Shown: positions 16,660 through 25,626, numbered from the stretch's first letter. The stretch: DNA of 64,000 nt from CAYIHX01 sp964363305 (GCA_964363305.1 CAYIHX010000017.1:1-64000), one strand, 5' to 3'. Numbers and translations: made by a program. Notes: generated by a model not told the origin, from the letters alone.

Positions 16660-17581
16660 GTTCGGCCGATGTGCTGGGCAGCGAGGGGAGCGGTTCCCAC
16701 GCACGTCTCAATGCGAAAGTCGAGATGCCGAAATTCAGAGACTCCCAAATTTCAGCGTGATGCGCGGCGGGCTCGGCAAGCCAGTCTGCTAACGAAAGCG
16801 AATGCTGCGCCAACGCGGGTTTCGGAACCACGCCGGCCCAGACCATGCCCACCCATTCTCCCGTGACGCGTTTCCAAACCGGCGAGCCACTGTCGCCTGG
16901 GGAGACGTCGCAGCCGAGCACGAAAGACTGAACCGCATTTTCACCTGCGGGCTCGGGCGCGGTCGAGGGAGAGAAGAGTCGGCAATCGTCGTCACGGCTC
17001 AGCGTCTGAGGAATGGCCGAAGTGAACTGCCCCGCGACGCCGAAGCCAGATGTGGCGAGTGGGATGCCCGATTCGAATACCGGTGGCACGGGCAGACGGA
17101 GAGCGGGAAGGGACGGAGCACCGAAGCCTGCCTCCCAGCGGATCTCGATCAAGCTAGCATCGATGTTCTGCCAGGAGCCTAGCAGGCGAGCGCAGATGGC
17201 GTTTTGCCTGAGTCGTGGAAAGGAGATCGGCGAGCCTGTGCAGTCTTCTTCGTCGGAGACGACGTGTCGGTTGGTGAGCGCGTAAGAGTGTCCGGAGAAC
17301 TCCCCGAGAAAATAGGTCGTGGCGTGGCGAAAGGCCCCAATTCTGTCGAGCCATTCTTGTTCGATGGTCGAAAGCGCGAGAGCCCGAGTTTCGTTGGGAG
17401 TGAGTCGAGACCAGACGTCGCCCACTCGATGTGCCTCCGGATTTCTTCCTGCGGAGGGGGGGTTCTTCCAGGAAGGGTCGTCCACACCGGGGAGCGCCCG
17501 GGGTTCGTAGAGCTTGATTTCACCGCATGCCGTGAGGGCGAAGGCGAGGAGGCCGGCGAAGGTGGGGAGGCTTCGGGCCAT
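16625..17581 (-). CDS. Trypsin-like serine protease lipoprotein
   Basis: A 318-residue exported protein with lipobox FALTACG (Cys 19). The catalytic triad of a chymotrypsin-fold (S1/V8-like) peptidase can be placed at His in ALTNRHVV, Asp in NIDASLIEI and Ser in SPGDSGSPVW. It could be a processing or scavenging protease on the periplasmic face or cell surface. The gene ends inside the convergent ureohydrolase gene. It is followed upstream, 5 bases away, by thrS on the same strand. Confidence 0.78.
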   Translation of the reverse strand: MARSLPTFAGLLAFALTACGEIKLYEPRALPGVDDPSWKNPPSAGRNPEAHRVGDVWSRLTPNETRALALSTIEQEWLDRIGAFRHATTYFLGEFSGHSYALTNRHVVSDEEDCTGSPISFPRLRQNAICARLLGSWQNIDASLIEIRWEAGFGAPSLPALRLPVPPVFESGIPLATSGFGVAGQFTSAIPQTLSRDDDCRLFSPSTAPEPAGENAVQSFVLGCDVSPGDSGSPVWKRVTGEWVGMVWAGVVPKPALAQHSLSLADWLAEPAAHHAEIWESLNFGISTFALRRAWEPLPSLPSTSAELKAALEALLGP

Positions 17582-17586
17582 GCACC

Positions 17587-19398
17587 CTACCTCTCCAATT
17601 CCAGCAGCGCCTGATCACGCACTTGGAGAGGGACTTCGCTCAGTTCAAGAAAGAGCGCGGTGATCTCTTCACGACTGATGACCTTTGATTCTTTTTCGCC
17701 ATACTTTCGGACGGCGAACTGCCCGGCCTGCATCTCGCGGTCTCCGGCCACGAGCGTGAACGGAATCTTCGCCATCTGTGATTCGCGAGTTTTGAGGCCC
17801 ATCGTCTCGTTGCGGGCGTCGACGTCGAGGCGGAAGCCCCGCTTGCGAAGTGCTTGATAGAACTCGTTGCAGTAGGTGGCGTGCGCATCACCGATCGGCA
17901 CCAGGCGCGCTTGGATCGGAGCGAGCCAGAACGGAAACGCCCCGGCCGTGTGCTCGATCAAGATCCCCATGAAGCGTTCGATCGATCCGAGCACCGCTCG
18001 ATGTACCATCACCGGGCGTTGAGCCGAGTTGTTCGAGTCGACGTAGTCGAGCTTGAAGCGCTCGGGTAGATTGAAGTCGAGCTGAATCGTACCGAGTTGA
18101 TGGTAGCGCTTCAGAGCGTCTCGGACGTTGAAGTCGATCTTGGGTCCGTAAAAAGCGCCATCTCCTTCGTTGATTTCATAGGGCTTGCCGAGGGCATCGA
18201 GCACGCGACGAAGGCCGTCTTCGGCTTTGTCCCAGAGGTCGTCCGAACCCACGCGCTTTTCAGGGCGGGTTGAAAGGTAGATTTTGACGTCGGAGAAAGC
18301 GAAGAGCTCGTAAGTGGTGAGAATCATCTTCACGACTTTGTTGATCTCTTTCTCGATCTGATCGGCCGTGCAGAAAATATGGGCATCGTCTTGGCAGAAT
18401 GAACGAACGCGCGTGAGGCCGGCCGTCACACCCGATTTTTCGTACCGGTGCAAGCGTCCGAAGTCGGCCAAACGGAGGGGAAGGTCACGGTAGGATCGCT
18501 TTTGCGAAGCATAGACGAAAGTCGAAGCCGGGCAGTTCATCGGCTTCACGGCAAACTGGCGCTCGTCGATCTCGGTAAAATACATCGCGTCGCGATAGTT
18601 GTCGTAGTGGCCGGAGGTCTTCCAGAGGGCGACATCCATGATCTGCGGCGTGATGATTTCTTCGTACTCGTAGGGGCCGTAGAGATCGCGGATGTACTTC
18701 GTCAACGCGTTATAGATGATCGTGCCCTTCGGGTGGAAAAAGGGCGAAGCCGGCGCCTCCGGATGCATGCTGAACAGGTCGAGCTCTTTGCCGAGCTTGC
18801 GATGGTCGCGCTTCTTCGATTCCTCGAGCATCGTCAGATGCTCCTGCAACTCCTCCTGCGTGAGAAACGCCACGCCATAGATGCGGGTCAGCTGCGGATT
18901 TTTTTCGTTTCCGCGCCAGTAAGCGCCGGCTAACGACATCAGCTTCACGGCCTTGATCTCGTTGACGTACTTGACGTGGGGGCCGCGGCAGAGATCCGTG
19001 AAATCTCCCTCGGTATAAGTCGAGACGGTCGTTGCGCCAGCTTGGTCTCGTAGGTTCTCGATGATCTCGACCTTGAAGGGCTGGTTGAGTTTCTTGAATA
19101 TCGCGATGGCTTCTTCAATGGAGTGCTCGTTGCGCACGAAGGCTTTGCGCTCTTTGAAGACCTTCTTCATCTCGGCTTCGATCTTGGGGAGGTCTTCCGG
19201 CGTGAGCTTCACGTCGCCCAGGTCGACGTCGTAATAGAAGCCGTTTTCGACGGTCGGGCCGATGCCAAACTTGGCCTGGGGCCAGAGGCGTGCGACGGCA
19301 TGGGCCATGACGTGAGCCGCCGAATGTCGGACGGTTTCGATATTGGAGTGAATCTCGGGCTCTTCGAAGTCTTTGAGGGAGGACATAGGTGTTGCCAA
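17587..19398 (-). CDS. thrS: Threonyl-tRNA synthetase lacking the TGS domain
   Basis: A class II synthetase that charges tRNA-Thr. The editing domain has HSAAHVMAHAV and CRGPH. The catalytic core has motif 2 around RLHRYEKSGVTAGLTRVRSF, zinc-ligand Cys in MNCPAS and motif 3 in VMVHRAVLGSIERFMG. At 603 residues the protein begins directly in the second N-terminal (editing) domain, so the about 60-residue TGS domain found in most bacterial ThrS is absent. The frame opens with TTG 19398, which has GAGG close upstream; ATG 19386 is an alternative but has poor ribosome-site spacing. Confidence 0.93.
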   Translation of the reverse strand: MATPMSSLKDFEEPEIHSNIETVRHSAAHVMAHAVARLWPQAKFGIGPTVENGFYYDVDLGDVKLTPEDLPKIEAEMKKVFKERKAFVRNEHSIEEAIAIFKKLNQPFKVEIIENLRDQAGATTVSTYTEGDFTDLCRGPHVKYVNEIKAVKLMSLAGAYWRGNEKNPQLTRIYGVAFLTQEELQEHLTMLEESKKRDHRKLGKELDLFSMHPEAPASPFFHPKGTIIYNALTKYIRDLYGPYEYEEIITPQIMDVALWKTSGHYDNYRDAMYFTEIDERQFAVKPMNCPASTFVYASQKRSYRDLPLRLADFGRLHRYEKSGVTAGLTRVRSFCQDDAHIFCTADQIEKEINKVVKMILTTYELFAFSDVKIYLSTRPEKRVGSDDLWDKAEDGLRRVLDALGKPYEINEGDGAFYGPKIDFNVRDALKRYHQLGTIQLDFNLPERFKLDYVDSNNSAQRPVMVHRAVLGSIERFMGILIEHTAGAFPFWLAPIQARLVPIGDAHATYCNEFYQALRKRGFRLDVDARNETMGLKTRESQMAKIPFTLVAGDREMQAGQFAVRKYGEKESKVISREEITALFLELSEVPLQVRDQALLELER

Positions 19399-19413
19399 GC
19401 TACCTCAGAAAGC

Positions 19414-19446
19414 AAAAACCCGGAAGAGGAGGCCTCTTCCGGGTTT
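19414..19446 (-). terminator. Rho-independent terminator downstream of lipoprotein P1
   Basis: A 13-bp GC-rich stem (19417-19429 with 19433-19445) has a 3-base loop and, on the minus strand, is followed by TTTTT. It lies 23 bases beyond the stop of the lipoprotein gene at 19469 and just before thrS, so it separates the two transcripts. Confidence 0.85.
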
Positions 19447-19468
19447 CAGATTTAAAAATCCAAAGCGC

Positions 19469-20758
19469 TTATTGCTCCGTGACGCCCATGAAAGTAGCGG
19501 TTACGCCGGAAACCGTGCCGGAGCCGTATCCGCCTGAAGCCGCCGTGAAGGTGGCCGCGTTCAGGGAGACGGTTTGCGTTCCTCCCGCAGTTTGAGTCGT
19601 TGAGCGGATCAGGCTGGTGACGATGTCGTTCGCTTCCCAGTTCTTGAGGGTGACAGCGCCCGAGGCCGCGGTGACGGAATAGGGCGAGAAGGACTTCTGA
19701 AGAACAGTGCTCGTGGCGCCATGCTTGACGCGAGTTTGAGCACCAACGATGGTGCCCGTCCCGACGTCGGCTAAGGCGCCCACGTAGTAGAGGTCTACGA
19801 TGATGCTTCCACCCGTTAGGCCGGAGATGCCTGAAAGTTCATACTGTTCGCGAATCGTCTTCTGGGTAGTCGATCGCAGAATAGGAGAAACGTCCAGGTT
19901 CGGGTACACCATAACTCGGGTGCCGTCTTTGTAGGTCGCTTCCGTGCCCCATCCGCCTGCGCCTTCCACTCCTCCGTAGACCGCGCCCACCGGATTGAAG
20001 GCCAGGTCGAGGACGTAGTCTTCACCTCCCCTGATCTCAACCGGTTGTTGAAATCGGAAAAAGCGTCCGCCGCCTTGGCCACCGAGGGTCGCCGTCGCTT
20101 GAGTGCATGAAGTCATGTCTGACACGGTAGTGGTTTGGCGAAGGTCATTGCCGGAGCTGGAGTCGACGACGGTCCCGCCCGTACAGGTGCGCATATTTGC
20201 GGCATTTGTCGCGCTGAACTTGGCATTCATCTTGAATGGTTTACGAACCTCGATGATCCCATAATTGTAGGTCCCCGCGCTGACCGTGTTCGTTCGTGCG
20301 GCAAAAGCGGCGATGGACGTCGCACTCATGAGGTCGAGCCAGTTGTCAGCGTTGGTATCGGCCTCGGCATGGGTAATTTTATAGGTATCATAAGCATTGT
20401 CGCCCCCACCGCCCTCGTAAAGAGTCGCGCAGGCGCCGTCTTTTTGGTAGGAGGTGCCGGAGATGGTCAGCTTCTCGCAGAGCTCGATTTTGGTGATGAA
20501 AAACTGAAGCGAGCTGAGTTGGGTCGCGCTCCCGTCGACTTGGCCGACGTCACCCGAGGCGAAGCTTTGAACCGGGGATTTGCCCTGGAGCGAATCGAAG
20601 AGATTTTGGCCTTGCCAGCGCAGGTTCTGTAGGTTGACGACGTTGCTGATCCCGTTTACGGCGAAACGGGCGCTGACGTTACCGGAGCCTCCGCAAGCGG
20701 ACACTCCGAGAGCGGCAAGGGCAAGAGCAAGAAATTGAAAACGAGTGGACAGTAGCAT
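19469..20758 (-). CDS. Lipoprotein of unknown function, paralogue P1
   Basis: A 429-residue exported protein with lipobox VSACGG (Cys 22) and a strong GGAGG ribosome site. It is a paralogue of the protein encoded at 22214-23491: both have Cys 22 followed by GGSG, an LQFFITKIELC or FQMYFREIKIC block, a YNYGIIE/YNYGVIE block and a beta-rich tail. It resembles surface lipoproteins with immunoglobulin-like beta sandwiches, but I recognise no named family. It has its own terminator and sits alone between thrS and rimI. Confidence 0.7.
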   Translation of the reverse strand: MLLSTRFQFLALALAALGVSACGGSGNVSARFAVNGISNVVNLQNLRWQGQNLFDSLQGKSPVQSFASGDVGQVDGSATQLSSLQFFITKIELCEKLTISGTSYQKDGACATLYEGGGGDNAYDTYKITHAEADTNADNWLDLMSATSIAAFAARTNTVSAGTYNYGIIEVRKPFKMNAKFSATNAANMRTCTGGTVVDSSSGNDLRQTTTVSDMTSCTQATATLGGQGGGRFFRFQQPVEIRGGEDYVLDLAFNPVGAVYGGVEGAGGWGTEATYKDGTRVMVYPNLDVSPILRSTTQKTIREQYELSGISGLTGGSIIVDLYYVGALADVGTGTIVGAQTRVKHGATSTVLQKSFSPYSVTAASGAVTLKNWEANDIVTSLIRSTTQTAGGTQTVSLNAATFTAASGGYGSGTVSGVTATFMGVTEQ

Positions 20759-20906
20759 TGCATTTCCTCCATGAAGATGCGGGTTTTTTTAAGCATACGC
20801 GGGATGGGTGGTTTGGCAATTACGAAGTCGCTACTCGGCGTGTCATTACGCATGGATTCCTGTCAGGAATTGACGACACACCCGGTGACCGATTAGTGCG
20901 TGAGTG

Positions 20907-21407
20907 ATGAGCTCTGAAATTTCGATGGAGAAGTCCAGCTTGCGTCCCGCAACCGCGGACGATCTTCCCGCTCTGCTGGCGATCGAGCAGCACGTGCATG
21001 TCGCGCCTTGGATCGCCCCGCATTTCGAGGCGGAGCTGGCGAAGCCCTACAGTCATTTTCTGGTCCTGACGGATGACGAGACGGATTCCGAGATCATGGG
21101 CTACGTCGTCTATTGGGTGATGTTTGACGAGGCTCAGATTCTGAACGTAGCCGTGGCGCTTCCGTATCGGGGCCTGGGTAAGGGGCAGCTCCTCGTGCAG
21201 CACGCGGTCAAGGATGCGCTTGCCCGCGGATTGAAACGAGTGGTGCTCGATGTTCGGAAGTCGAATCTCCCGGCTATTCAGCTGTACCAGAAGGTCGGCT
21301 TTCTGATTTCGAAGGTTCAGAAGGGGTTCTACTCGAATGGCGAAGACGGCTACGCGATGGAGCTTCCGCTGGTCGGCGAGGACGTCGCGAAGACGCTGGC
21401 CTTCTAG
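20907..21407 (+). CDS. rimI: RimI-like ribosomal-protein N-acetyltransferase
   Basis: A 166-residue GNAT enzyme with the RimI signature: LLAIEQHVHVAPW near the N-terminus, VAVALPYRGLGKGQLLVQH for acetyl-CoA binding and RKSNLPAIQLYQKVGF in the C-terminal part. RimI acetylates the N-terminal alanine of ribosomal protein S18. ATG 20907 is chosen over the GTG just before it. The 3' end overlaps the converging hepT gene by 4 bases. Confidence 0.82.
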   Translation: MSSEISMEKSSLRPATADDLPALLAIEQHVHVAPWIAPHFEAELAKPYSHFLVLTDDETDSEIMGYVVYWVMFDEAQILNVAVALPYRGLGKGQLLVQHAVKDALARGLKRVVLDVRKSNLPAIQLYQKVGFLISKVQKGFYSNGEDGYAMELPLVGEDVAKTLAF

Positions 21408-21748
21408 AGGGGGGTGTCGTCGAGCAGAAGAGGTTCGATCTTCGCCCGAAGCATGGAGAGGTCGTTCTGAGCGGTCTGCCAGACCTCGTCAAGGTCCACT
21501 TCGTGGTAGCCGTGAATCAGCCGGTTCCTCATTCCACGGATCTGAGCCCAGGGGATATGGGAGTGTTTTTTCGTATAGGGATCGGGGAGTCGCCCGGCCG
21601 CTTCACCTATGATTAAGAGCTGGTGAATGACGGCCGATTGAGTTTTTTGGTCAAAAAGAAATTCGTCTCGCGACATCACGCCGAGAAAGTCATGGGTGAG
21701 TTGGATGGCCATGAGGATGTCTTGGATTATCCCTTTTTCAAGCAGCAT
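21404..21748 (-). CDS. hepT: HepT-family HEPN toxin (RNase)
   Basis: A 114-residue DUF86/HEPN protein. The RX4HXY active-site motif is complete: R74, H79, Y81 within RMRNRLIHGYHE. HepT toxins are tRNA-targeting RNases that their partner MntA inactivates by AMPylating the motif tyrosine. It overlaps the end of the mntA gene by 11 bases, the usual antitoxin-first order. All key residues are kept, so the toxin is likely functional. Confidence 0.87.
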   Translation of the reverse strand: MLLEKGIIQDILMAIQLTHDFLGVMSRDEFLFDQKTQSAVIHQLLIIGEAAGRLPDPYTKKHSHIPWAQIRGMRNRLIHGYHEVDLDEVWQTAQNDLSMLRAKIEPLLLDDTPL

Positions 21749-22076
21749 AGAACTCCTGCTTGCTGCCTAAAATTTCACCTTTTCGGTAGGGGTTCCGGCT
21801 CTGTTCGATGGCCCGCTTTGAAACGAGATCGACTCGTCTTCCGAGGAGGGCTTCAAAGTCAGCCTCCATTTGTGCGTGGTCGAAGAGACCCCATTGGGCC
21901 GTCGAATCGAACGCAACCAAGAGATCGACGTCGCTTTCCGGATTGAATCGATCCGTGAGAATGGACCCAAAATAATCGAGCGATTGAATTTTCCACCTTT
22001 GGCAAAGACGGAGAACCGCCTCCCGCTCCGGAACCGACGGTAAATTTGTTCTTAGCGGAGCGTCATTCCATCTCAT
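21738..22076 (-). CDS. mntA: MntA-family antitoxin nucleotidyltransferase
   Basis: A 112-residue minimal nucleotidyltransferase with GSX10DXD intact: GS at 37-38, D49 and D51, and a further Asp in RRVDLVS as third metal ligand. In characterised HEPN/MNT pairs this enzyme transfers AMP to the HepT tyrosine and so neutralises the toxin. I chose ATG 22076; the frame is open upstream but there it runs through a terminator and into the neighbouring gene's 3' end. hepT follows with an 11-base overlap. Confidence 0.87.
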   Translation of the reverse strand: MRWNDAPLRTNLPSVPEREAVLRLCQRWKIQSLDYFGSILTDRFNPESDVDLLVAFDSTAQWGLFDHAQMEADFEALLGRRVDLVSKRAIEQSRNPYRKGEILGSKQEFYAA

Positions 22077-22154
22077 GCCAGTAAATTGAAACACTCCGGC
22101 AAAACAACCGTCAACCCCCCGTTTCGGAGAAAGGGTGGAGAAGGTGAGTACGGG

Positions 22155-22187
22155 CAAAAAAAGACGGCCCTGTCGCCAGGGCCGTCT
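22155..22187 (-). terminator. Rho-independent terminator downstream of lipoprotein P2
   Basis: An 11-bp stem (22162-22172 with 22177-22187) has a 4-base loop and is followed on the minus strand by seven or more T. It lies between the stop of the lipoprotein at 22214 and the mntA start, so the toxin-antitoxin pair needs its own promoter. Confidence 0.87.
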
Positions 22188-22213
22188 GTCAAACCAAGTG
22201 GGGTCTCGCTGAG

Positions 22214-23491
22214 TTAGTTGAGTGTGTAGACGGTCGGGGCAGGATAAGTCGCTGTTACCGTTGCCGCACCGCAACTCGTCAGCATGTAGCCTCCAGACGA
22301 GTGGGTCGGGCAGGAGATCGTGCCCGAGGTCCCCGCGCGATCGAGAATCAGGCTCGTACTGTCGTCCCATGACTTGAAGGTCACCGTCGTGCCCGACTGT
22401 GCCACCGAGTAGGCGTACAGGCTGAACGTCGACAGATCGACGTTGCTGGTGCCGCTCGTCGTTTGGACCGGGGTGATCATGGCGGCCAGGACCGTTTTGT
22501 CGGCGTCAGCGCTGTTATAGTACAGCTCGACCCGTAGCTGCCAATCGGCAGAGCTTGCGGGCGTGAGGAGGTACTGCTCGACCTTGGTGGTCTCGGTCGA
22601 TTTGCGCGGCACCGGGACCATGCGAAGCATGGGGACCTGCAAGCCGACGCCGCCCGATGTTTTGTAGTTGTAGTTCCCGCCCGCTGCGCCGCCCTTGACC
22701 TGCTGAGCCAGGTTGAAAGCCAAGTCCAGTTCGACTGTGTCGCCGCCGGCAACCGTGAAGGGCCTGAGGAATTTGAAGGAGGTGTTCGCAGTGCCGAGCC
22801 ACACCATCGCCTCGGCTGGGCTACCGCAGGATGTTACGTCGCTGCTGATGGAGTTGGTCGTCACGACACCATCGCCTCCGGTGGAGTCGGTATCCGTGAC
22901 GGTCGCTGAGGTCGTGCACACCGCGGTGGTGCTATTGACCTTCGCGTTGACCTTGACCCAGTGGTGGGCCTCGATCACGCCGTAGTTGTATTCGCCGGCA
23001 CTCACGGTAGCGGCGGTGGTCAGGCTGGTGCGGTCAGCGGCGGAGAGTACGTCGAAGTACTTGCCGGTACTGGCGCTCGCCGCTGCCGCGCGGTTGAAGG
23101 AGGTGGCGGCTTGGGCGGTATTGGTGATTTCGTAGGCGTCTGACAGATTGGAATACACCGTAGAGCAGCCGGATTGGCCGGAATAACCTGAGCCCGACAC
23201 GGTCAGTGAATTACAGATCTTGATTTCGCGAAAATACATCTGGAAGGAGGTGAGGCCTCCGGCGGCCACTGCCGCTTCGCCGTAGTCGCCGGCGGCAAAG
23301 TTCTCGAGCTGCGCGCGTTCGCGGCGAAGAACTTCGTCGTAGGTCTCGATCTTTTGGGTCTTGGCGTTGAGCATCGTCGCCGTCGACATGCTTTTGACGT
23401 TCATCGTAACGGTGCCGGAGCCGCCGCAGCCCGCCGCCGCCAGCGTGGCGCCCGCAAAGGTGGTAACGCAAAGAATTCTTTTCAATGACAT
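22214..23491 (-). CDS. Lipoprotein of unknown function, paralogue P2
   Basis: A 425-residue exported lipoprotein starting at ATG 23491, behind AGGAGG. The signal ends in LAAAGC (Cys 22) followed by GGSG, as in P1 at 19469-20758. The two share cysteine-bearing blocks (KICNSLTVSGSGY here, ELCEKLTISGTSY there), EYNYGVIEA and a beta-rich C-terminus. No named domain was recognised. P1 and P2 probably arose by duplication; rimI and the hepT/mntA pair now lie between them. Confidence 0.7.
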   Translation of the reverse strand: MSLKRILCVTTFAGATLAAAGCGGSGTVTMNVKSMSTATMLNAKTQKIETYDEVLRRERAQLENFAAGDYGEAAVAAGGLTSFQMYFREIKICNSLTVSGSGYSGQSGCSTVYSNLSDAYEITNTAQAATSFNRAAAASASTGKYFDVLSAADRTSLTTAATVSAGEYNYGVIEAHHWVKVNAKVNSTTAVCTTSATVTDTDSTGGDGVVTTNSISSDVTSCGSPAEAMVWLGTANTSFKFLRPFTVAGGDTVELDLAFNLAQQVKGGAAGGNYNYKTSGGVGLQVPMLRMVPVPRKSTETTKVEQYLLTPASSADWQLRVELYYNSADADKTVLAAMITPVQTTSGTSNVDLSTFSLYAYSVAQSGTTVTFKSWDDSTSLILDRAGTSGTISCPTHSSGGYMLTSCGAATVTATYPAPTVYTLN

Positions 23492-23627
23492 GGCAATCCT
23501 CCTGGATTTAGTTGAGTGGTTCTGGGAAATGGTGCCGAAGCAAAAATTTTCTGGCAAGGTAAAATTAAGGTAAATCTAACTTAATAATTAGCGCACAACG
23601 TCAAACACGGGAAGGGGGCAAAGGGTC

Positions 23628-23945
23628 ATGGTAAAGCTGGGTTCAAATCGCGAAGCTTCCCTCGGTGATTTTTTGGCGCAGGCCCGCCGGGCGAGCGAGC
23701 TGACCTTGGTCGAGGTTGCGCAGCGGTTAGGGTTGAAGAGCCCTCAGTCGGTTTGGGATTGGGAGAACGGAAAAGGGTCCGGTATTCCGGCTGACATGCT
23801 GCTGCGTTTGGTGAAGTTGTATCGGATCTCCGAGAGCGAGGCCTACGAGCAGCTGCTGCAGTTTCATCGGAGCCGTGCGGAGCGCAAAGCCCATGACAAG
23901 TTCGAAGAGGCTCGCGCTCGGTTCAAGAAAACGGGGAAACCATGA
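23628..23945 (+). CDS. XRE-family transcriptional regulator
   Basis: A 105-residue protein with an HTH_3 (Cro/C1) domain at about residues 12-70: LGDFLAQARRASELTLVEVAQRLGL with the recognition-helix region SPQSVWDWENGKG, then a charged coiled tail. Its stop overlaps the start of the next gene (ATGA), so the pair is co-translated. It probably regulates its own operon; no operator could be identified with confidence. Confidence 0.8.
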   Translation: MVKLGSNREASLGDFLAQARRASELTLVEVAQRLGLKSPQSVWDWENGKGSGIPADMLLRLVKLYRISESEAYEQLLQFHRSRAERKAHDKFEEARARFKKTGKP

Positions 23946-24610
23946 GCGGGTTTCAGAGTCCTCTTCCTCCGGCTCAGGATCTCAGGATTCATTTCGCCGA
24001 GTACACGCACCAGCTTCGTGACTTCGCCGCGCAGGCGGGGGTGGTCATGGTGCCGTACCGCGACGCAGCACTCCCTCTTTTTGGGGCCCTCACGGAGAAG
24101 GCGCAGCGGAAGGTCCTGCAGGTGCTGAGTCATCAGCTCGATTTTTTTAAGCTCGCGGCAGAGGAAGGGGTGAGGATCGATTCTTCGAAGTTGATCTGGC
24201 GAGCATTGGCGCGGATGCGCATGGTTCCTCAATCGGATCTCTTCGACAGGATCATGGATGAGGATGTGGTTGAGGTCTATCATGTGGACGGCACGGCTCT
24301 GTTCAAGAACCTTCAGTTCTTCAAATACATCTCCATGAGTTTAGAAGAGGTGTACTGCCTTCGCTGGATGGATCTGGCGAAATTTCCTCCTCAGGTATTT
24401 TTATTTTTTCTCGAAATGGGCTTCAAGCTCAGGGTCGCATTTTATCGGCACAGCTTCACGCCGAAATTCAATCGTTACACGTTTGTCGAGAAGCTGGGGC
24501 AGCGCCGCTCGGTCGCTGTTCATCTTCGGTGGGTCTCGCCAGCTCTGTATGAAGGGGAGCGAAAAGCGATGATCTTCGTCAATCGTTCGAGCATCGTGAG
24601 TGCTGAGTAG
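23942..24610 (+). CDS. Hypothetical protein coupled to an XRE regulator
   Basis: A 222-residue soluble protein with no signal sequence and no family I recognise. It is mostly helical in the first half (HQLRDFAAQAG, FGALTEKAQRKVLQVLSHQL) and more beta in the second. The ATGA overlap with the XRE gene suggests the two work together, for example as regulator and effector or sensor. Codon use matches the surroundings. Confidence 0.6.
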   Translation: MSGFQSPLPPAQDLRIHFAEYTHQLRDFAAQAGVVMVPYRDAALPLFGALTEKAQRKVLQVLSHQLDFFKLAAEEGVRIDSSKLIWRALARMRMVPQSDLFDRIMDEDVVEVYHVDGTALFKNLQFFKYISMSLEEVYCLRWMDLAKFPPQVFLFFLEMGFKLRVAFYRHSFTPKFNRYTFVEKLGQRRSVAVHLRWVSPALYEGERKAMIFVNRSSIVSAE

Positions 24611-24873
24611 AGATTGATGCGATGCAAAGTAATAATTCTTTACTCTCGAACTAGTTTTGTCAACTAATGAGCGGCAAATACTTGACCATTAATTGGAGAT
24701 GCTGCGCTGCGTTTTTGGTTGAATAATCCAAAGGAAAGACGGGGGATTGGACGCCATGTCGATGTACTGCGTAGCGTCATTTTGAGGTCCCAATGTGGAC
24801 TATTTGTGTCAAGAATTGGCAAATATCCAGCCTTTACATGGGAAAAAAGCCTCGATAAGGCCCCTTTCTCAAA

Positions 24874-25590
24874 ATGATGATGTACCTTGGAAGATTTTTT
24901 GGGTGGGCCGCGCTCGCCTCCACAGCTTTGCTTTCTACGATTGCCATGCGTCATTTGCAGGCGGATCCTTCCGACGATTTCAGCTTCGCCACGTTTCAGT
25001 ATGAGCCGGTCGTTGAACTTCCGAGTCCAATCACTGAGCAACAGGTGATTCAGGTTCTCTTGGATCGTCTCGATCTTTTTCCTCGCTCGCATGTACCGTC
25101 TTTGGCGCGGCACCTGATGCGCCTCTGCCGGGCTCACCACTTTGATCCCGCACTGATTTTGTCGCTCATCAATGTTGAAAGCAGTTTTAAGATCAAGGCG
25201 GTATCTCCGGTCGGCGCTCGCGGCCTGATGCAGCTCATGCCGGCCACGGCTCGCTATATTGCTCAGCGCGCCAAAGTGAAGTACCGGGGCGAAAGCGCTC
25301 TCTTTGATCCGTTCACAAACATGACGCTAGGTGTAAATTATTTGTCTCTCTTGAGAAACAAGTACCGGGGCCAGAGCCCGTACTTTCATATCGCGGCCTA
25401 CAACATCGGCCCCGGCCGTTTGGATCACCTCATGAAGCGCCAAGAGGGGTTTCGTCCGACGGGCACGAAAGACTATTATGAGAAAATTCGCGCGGGAGTG
25501 CCTAGTCTTCGATTCTATCCCGGCGTGAAGGAAGTCATTCGTACACAAACGGCTTCCCAGGAAAAGCTCGTTTCGGTAGAGCGCAGCTAA
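24874..25590 (+). CDS. Lytic murein transglycosylase (SLT domain)
   Basis: A 238-residue exported enzyme with an N-terminal membrane or signal segment (about residues 8-26). The SLT domain has the catalytic glutamate in INVESSFKIKAVSPVGARG, the family GLMQLMPATA motif and HIAAYNIGPG. It cleaves peptidoglycan glycan strands to form 1,6-anhydro-muropeptides and would act in wall remodelling or insertion of envelope machines. The start is one of three consecutive ATG codons. The 263-base stretch before it holds no gene I can support. Confidence 0.85.
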   Translation: MMMYLGRFFGWAALASTALLSTIAMRHLQADPSDDFSFATFQYEPVVELPSPITEQQVIQVLLDRLDLFPRSHVPSLARHLMRLCRAHHFDPALILSLINVESSFKIKAVSPVGARGLMQLMPATARYIAQRAKVKYRGESALFDPFTNMTLGVNYLSLLRNKYRGQSPYFHIAAYNIGPGRLDHLMKRQEGFRPTGTKDYYEKIRAGVPSLRFYPGVKEVIRTQTASQEKLVSVERS

Positions 25591-25626
25591 TCGCGTCTCG
25601 CTGTCGTGATGAAAGGCGATCCAGGC

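Noticed and set aside
20856..20870. ATTCCTG-T-CAGGAAT palindrome before rimI
   Set aside because: Short and without neighbouring promoter elements; may be chance.
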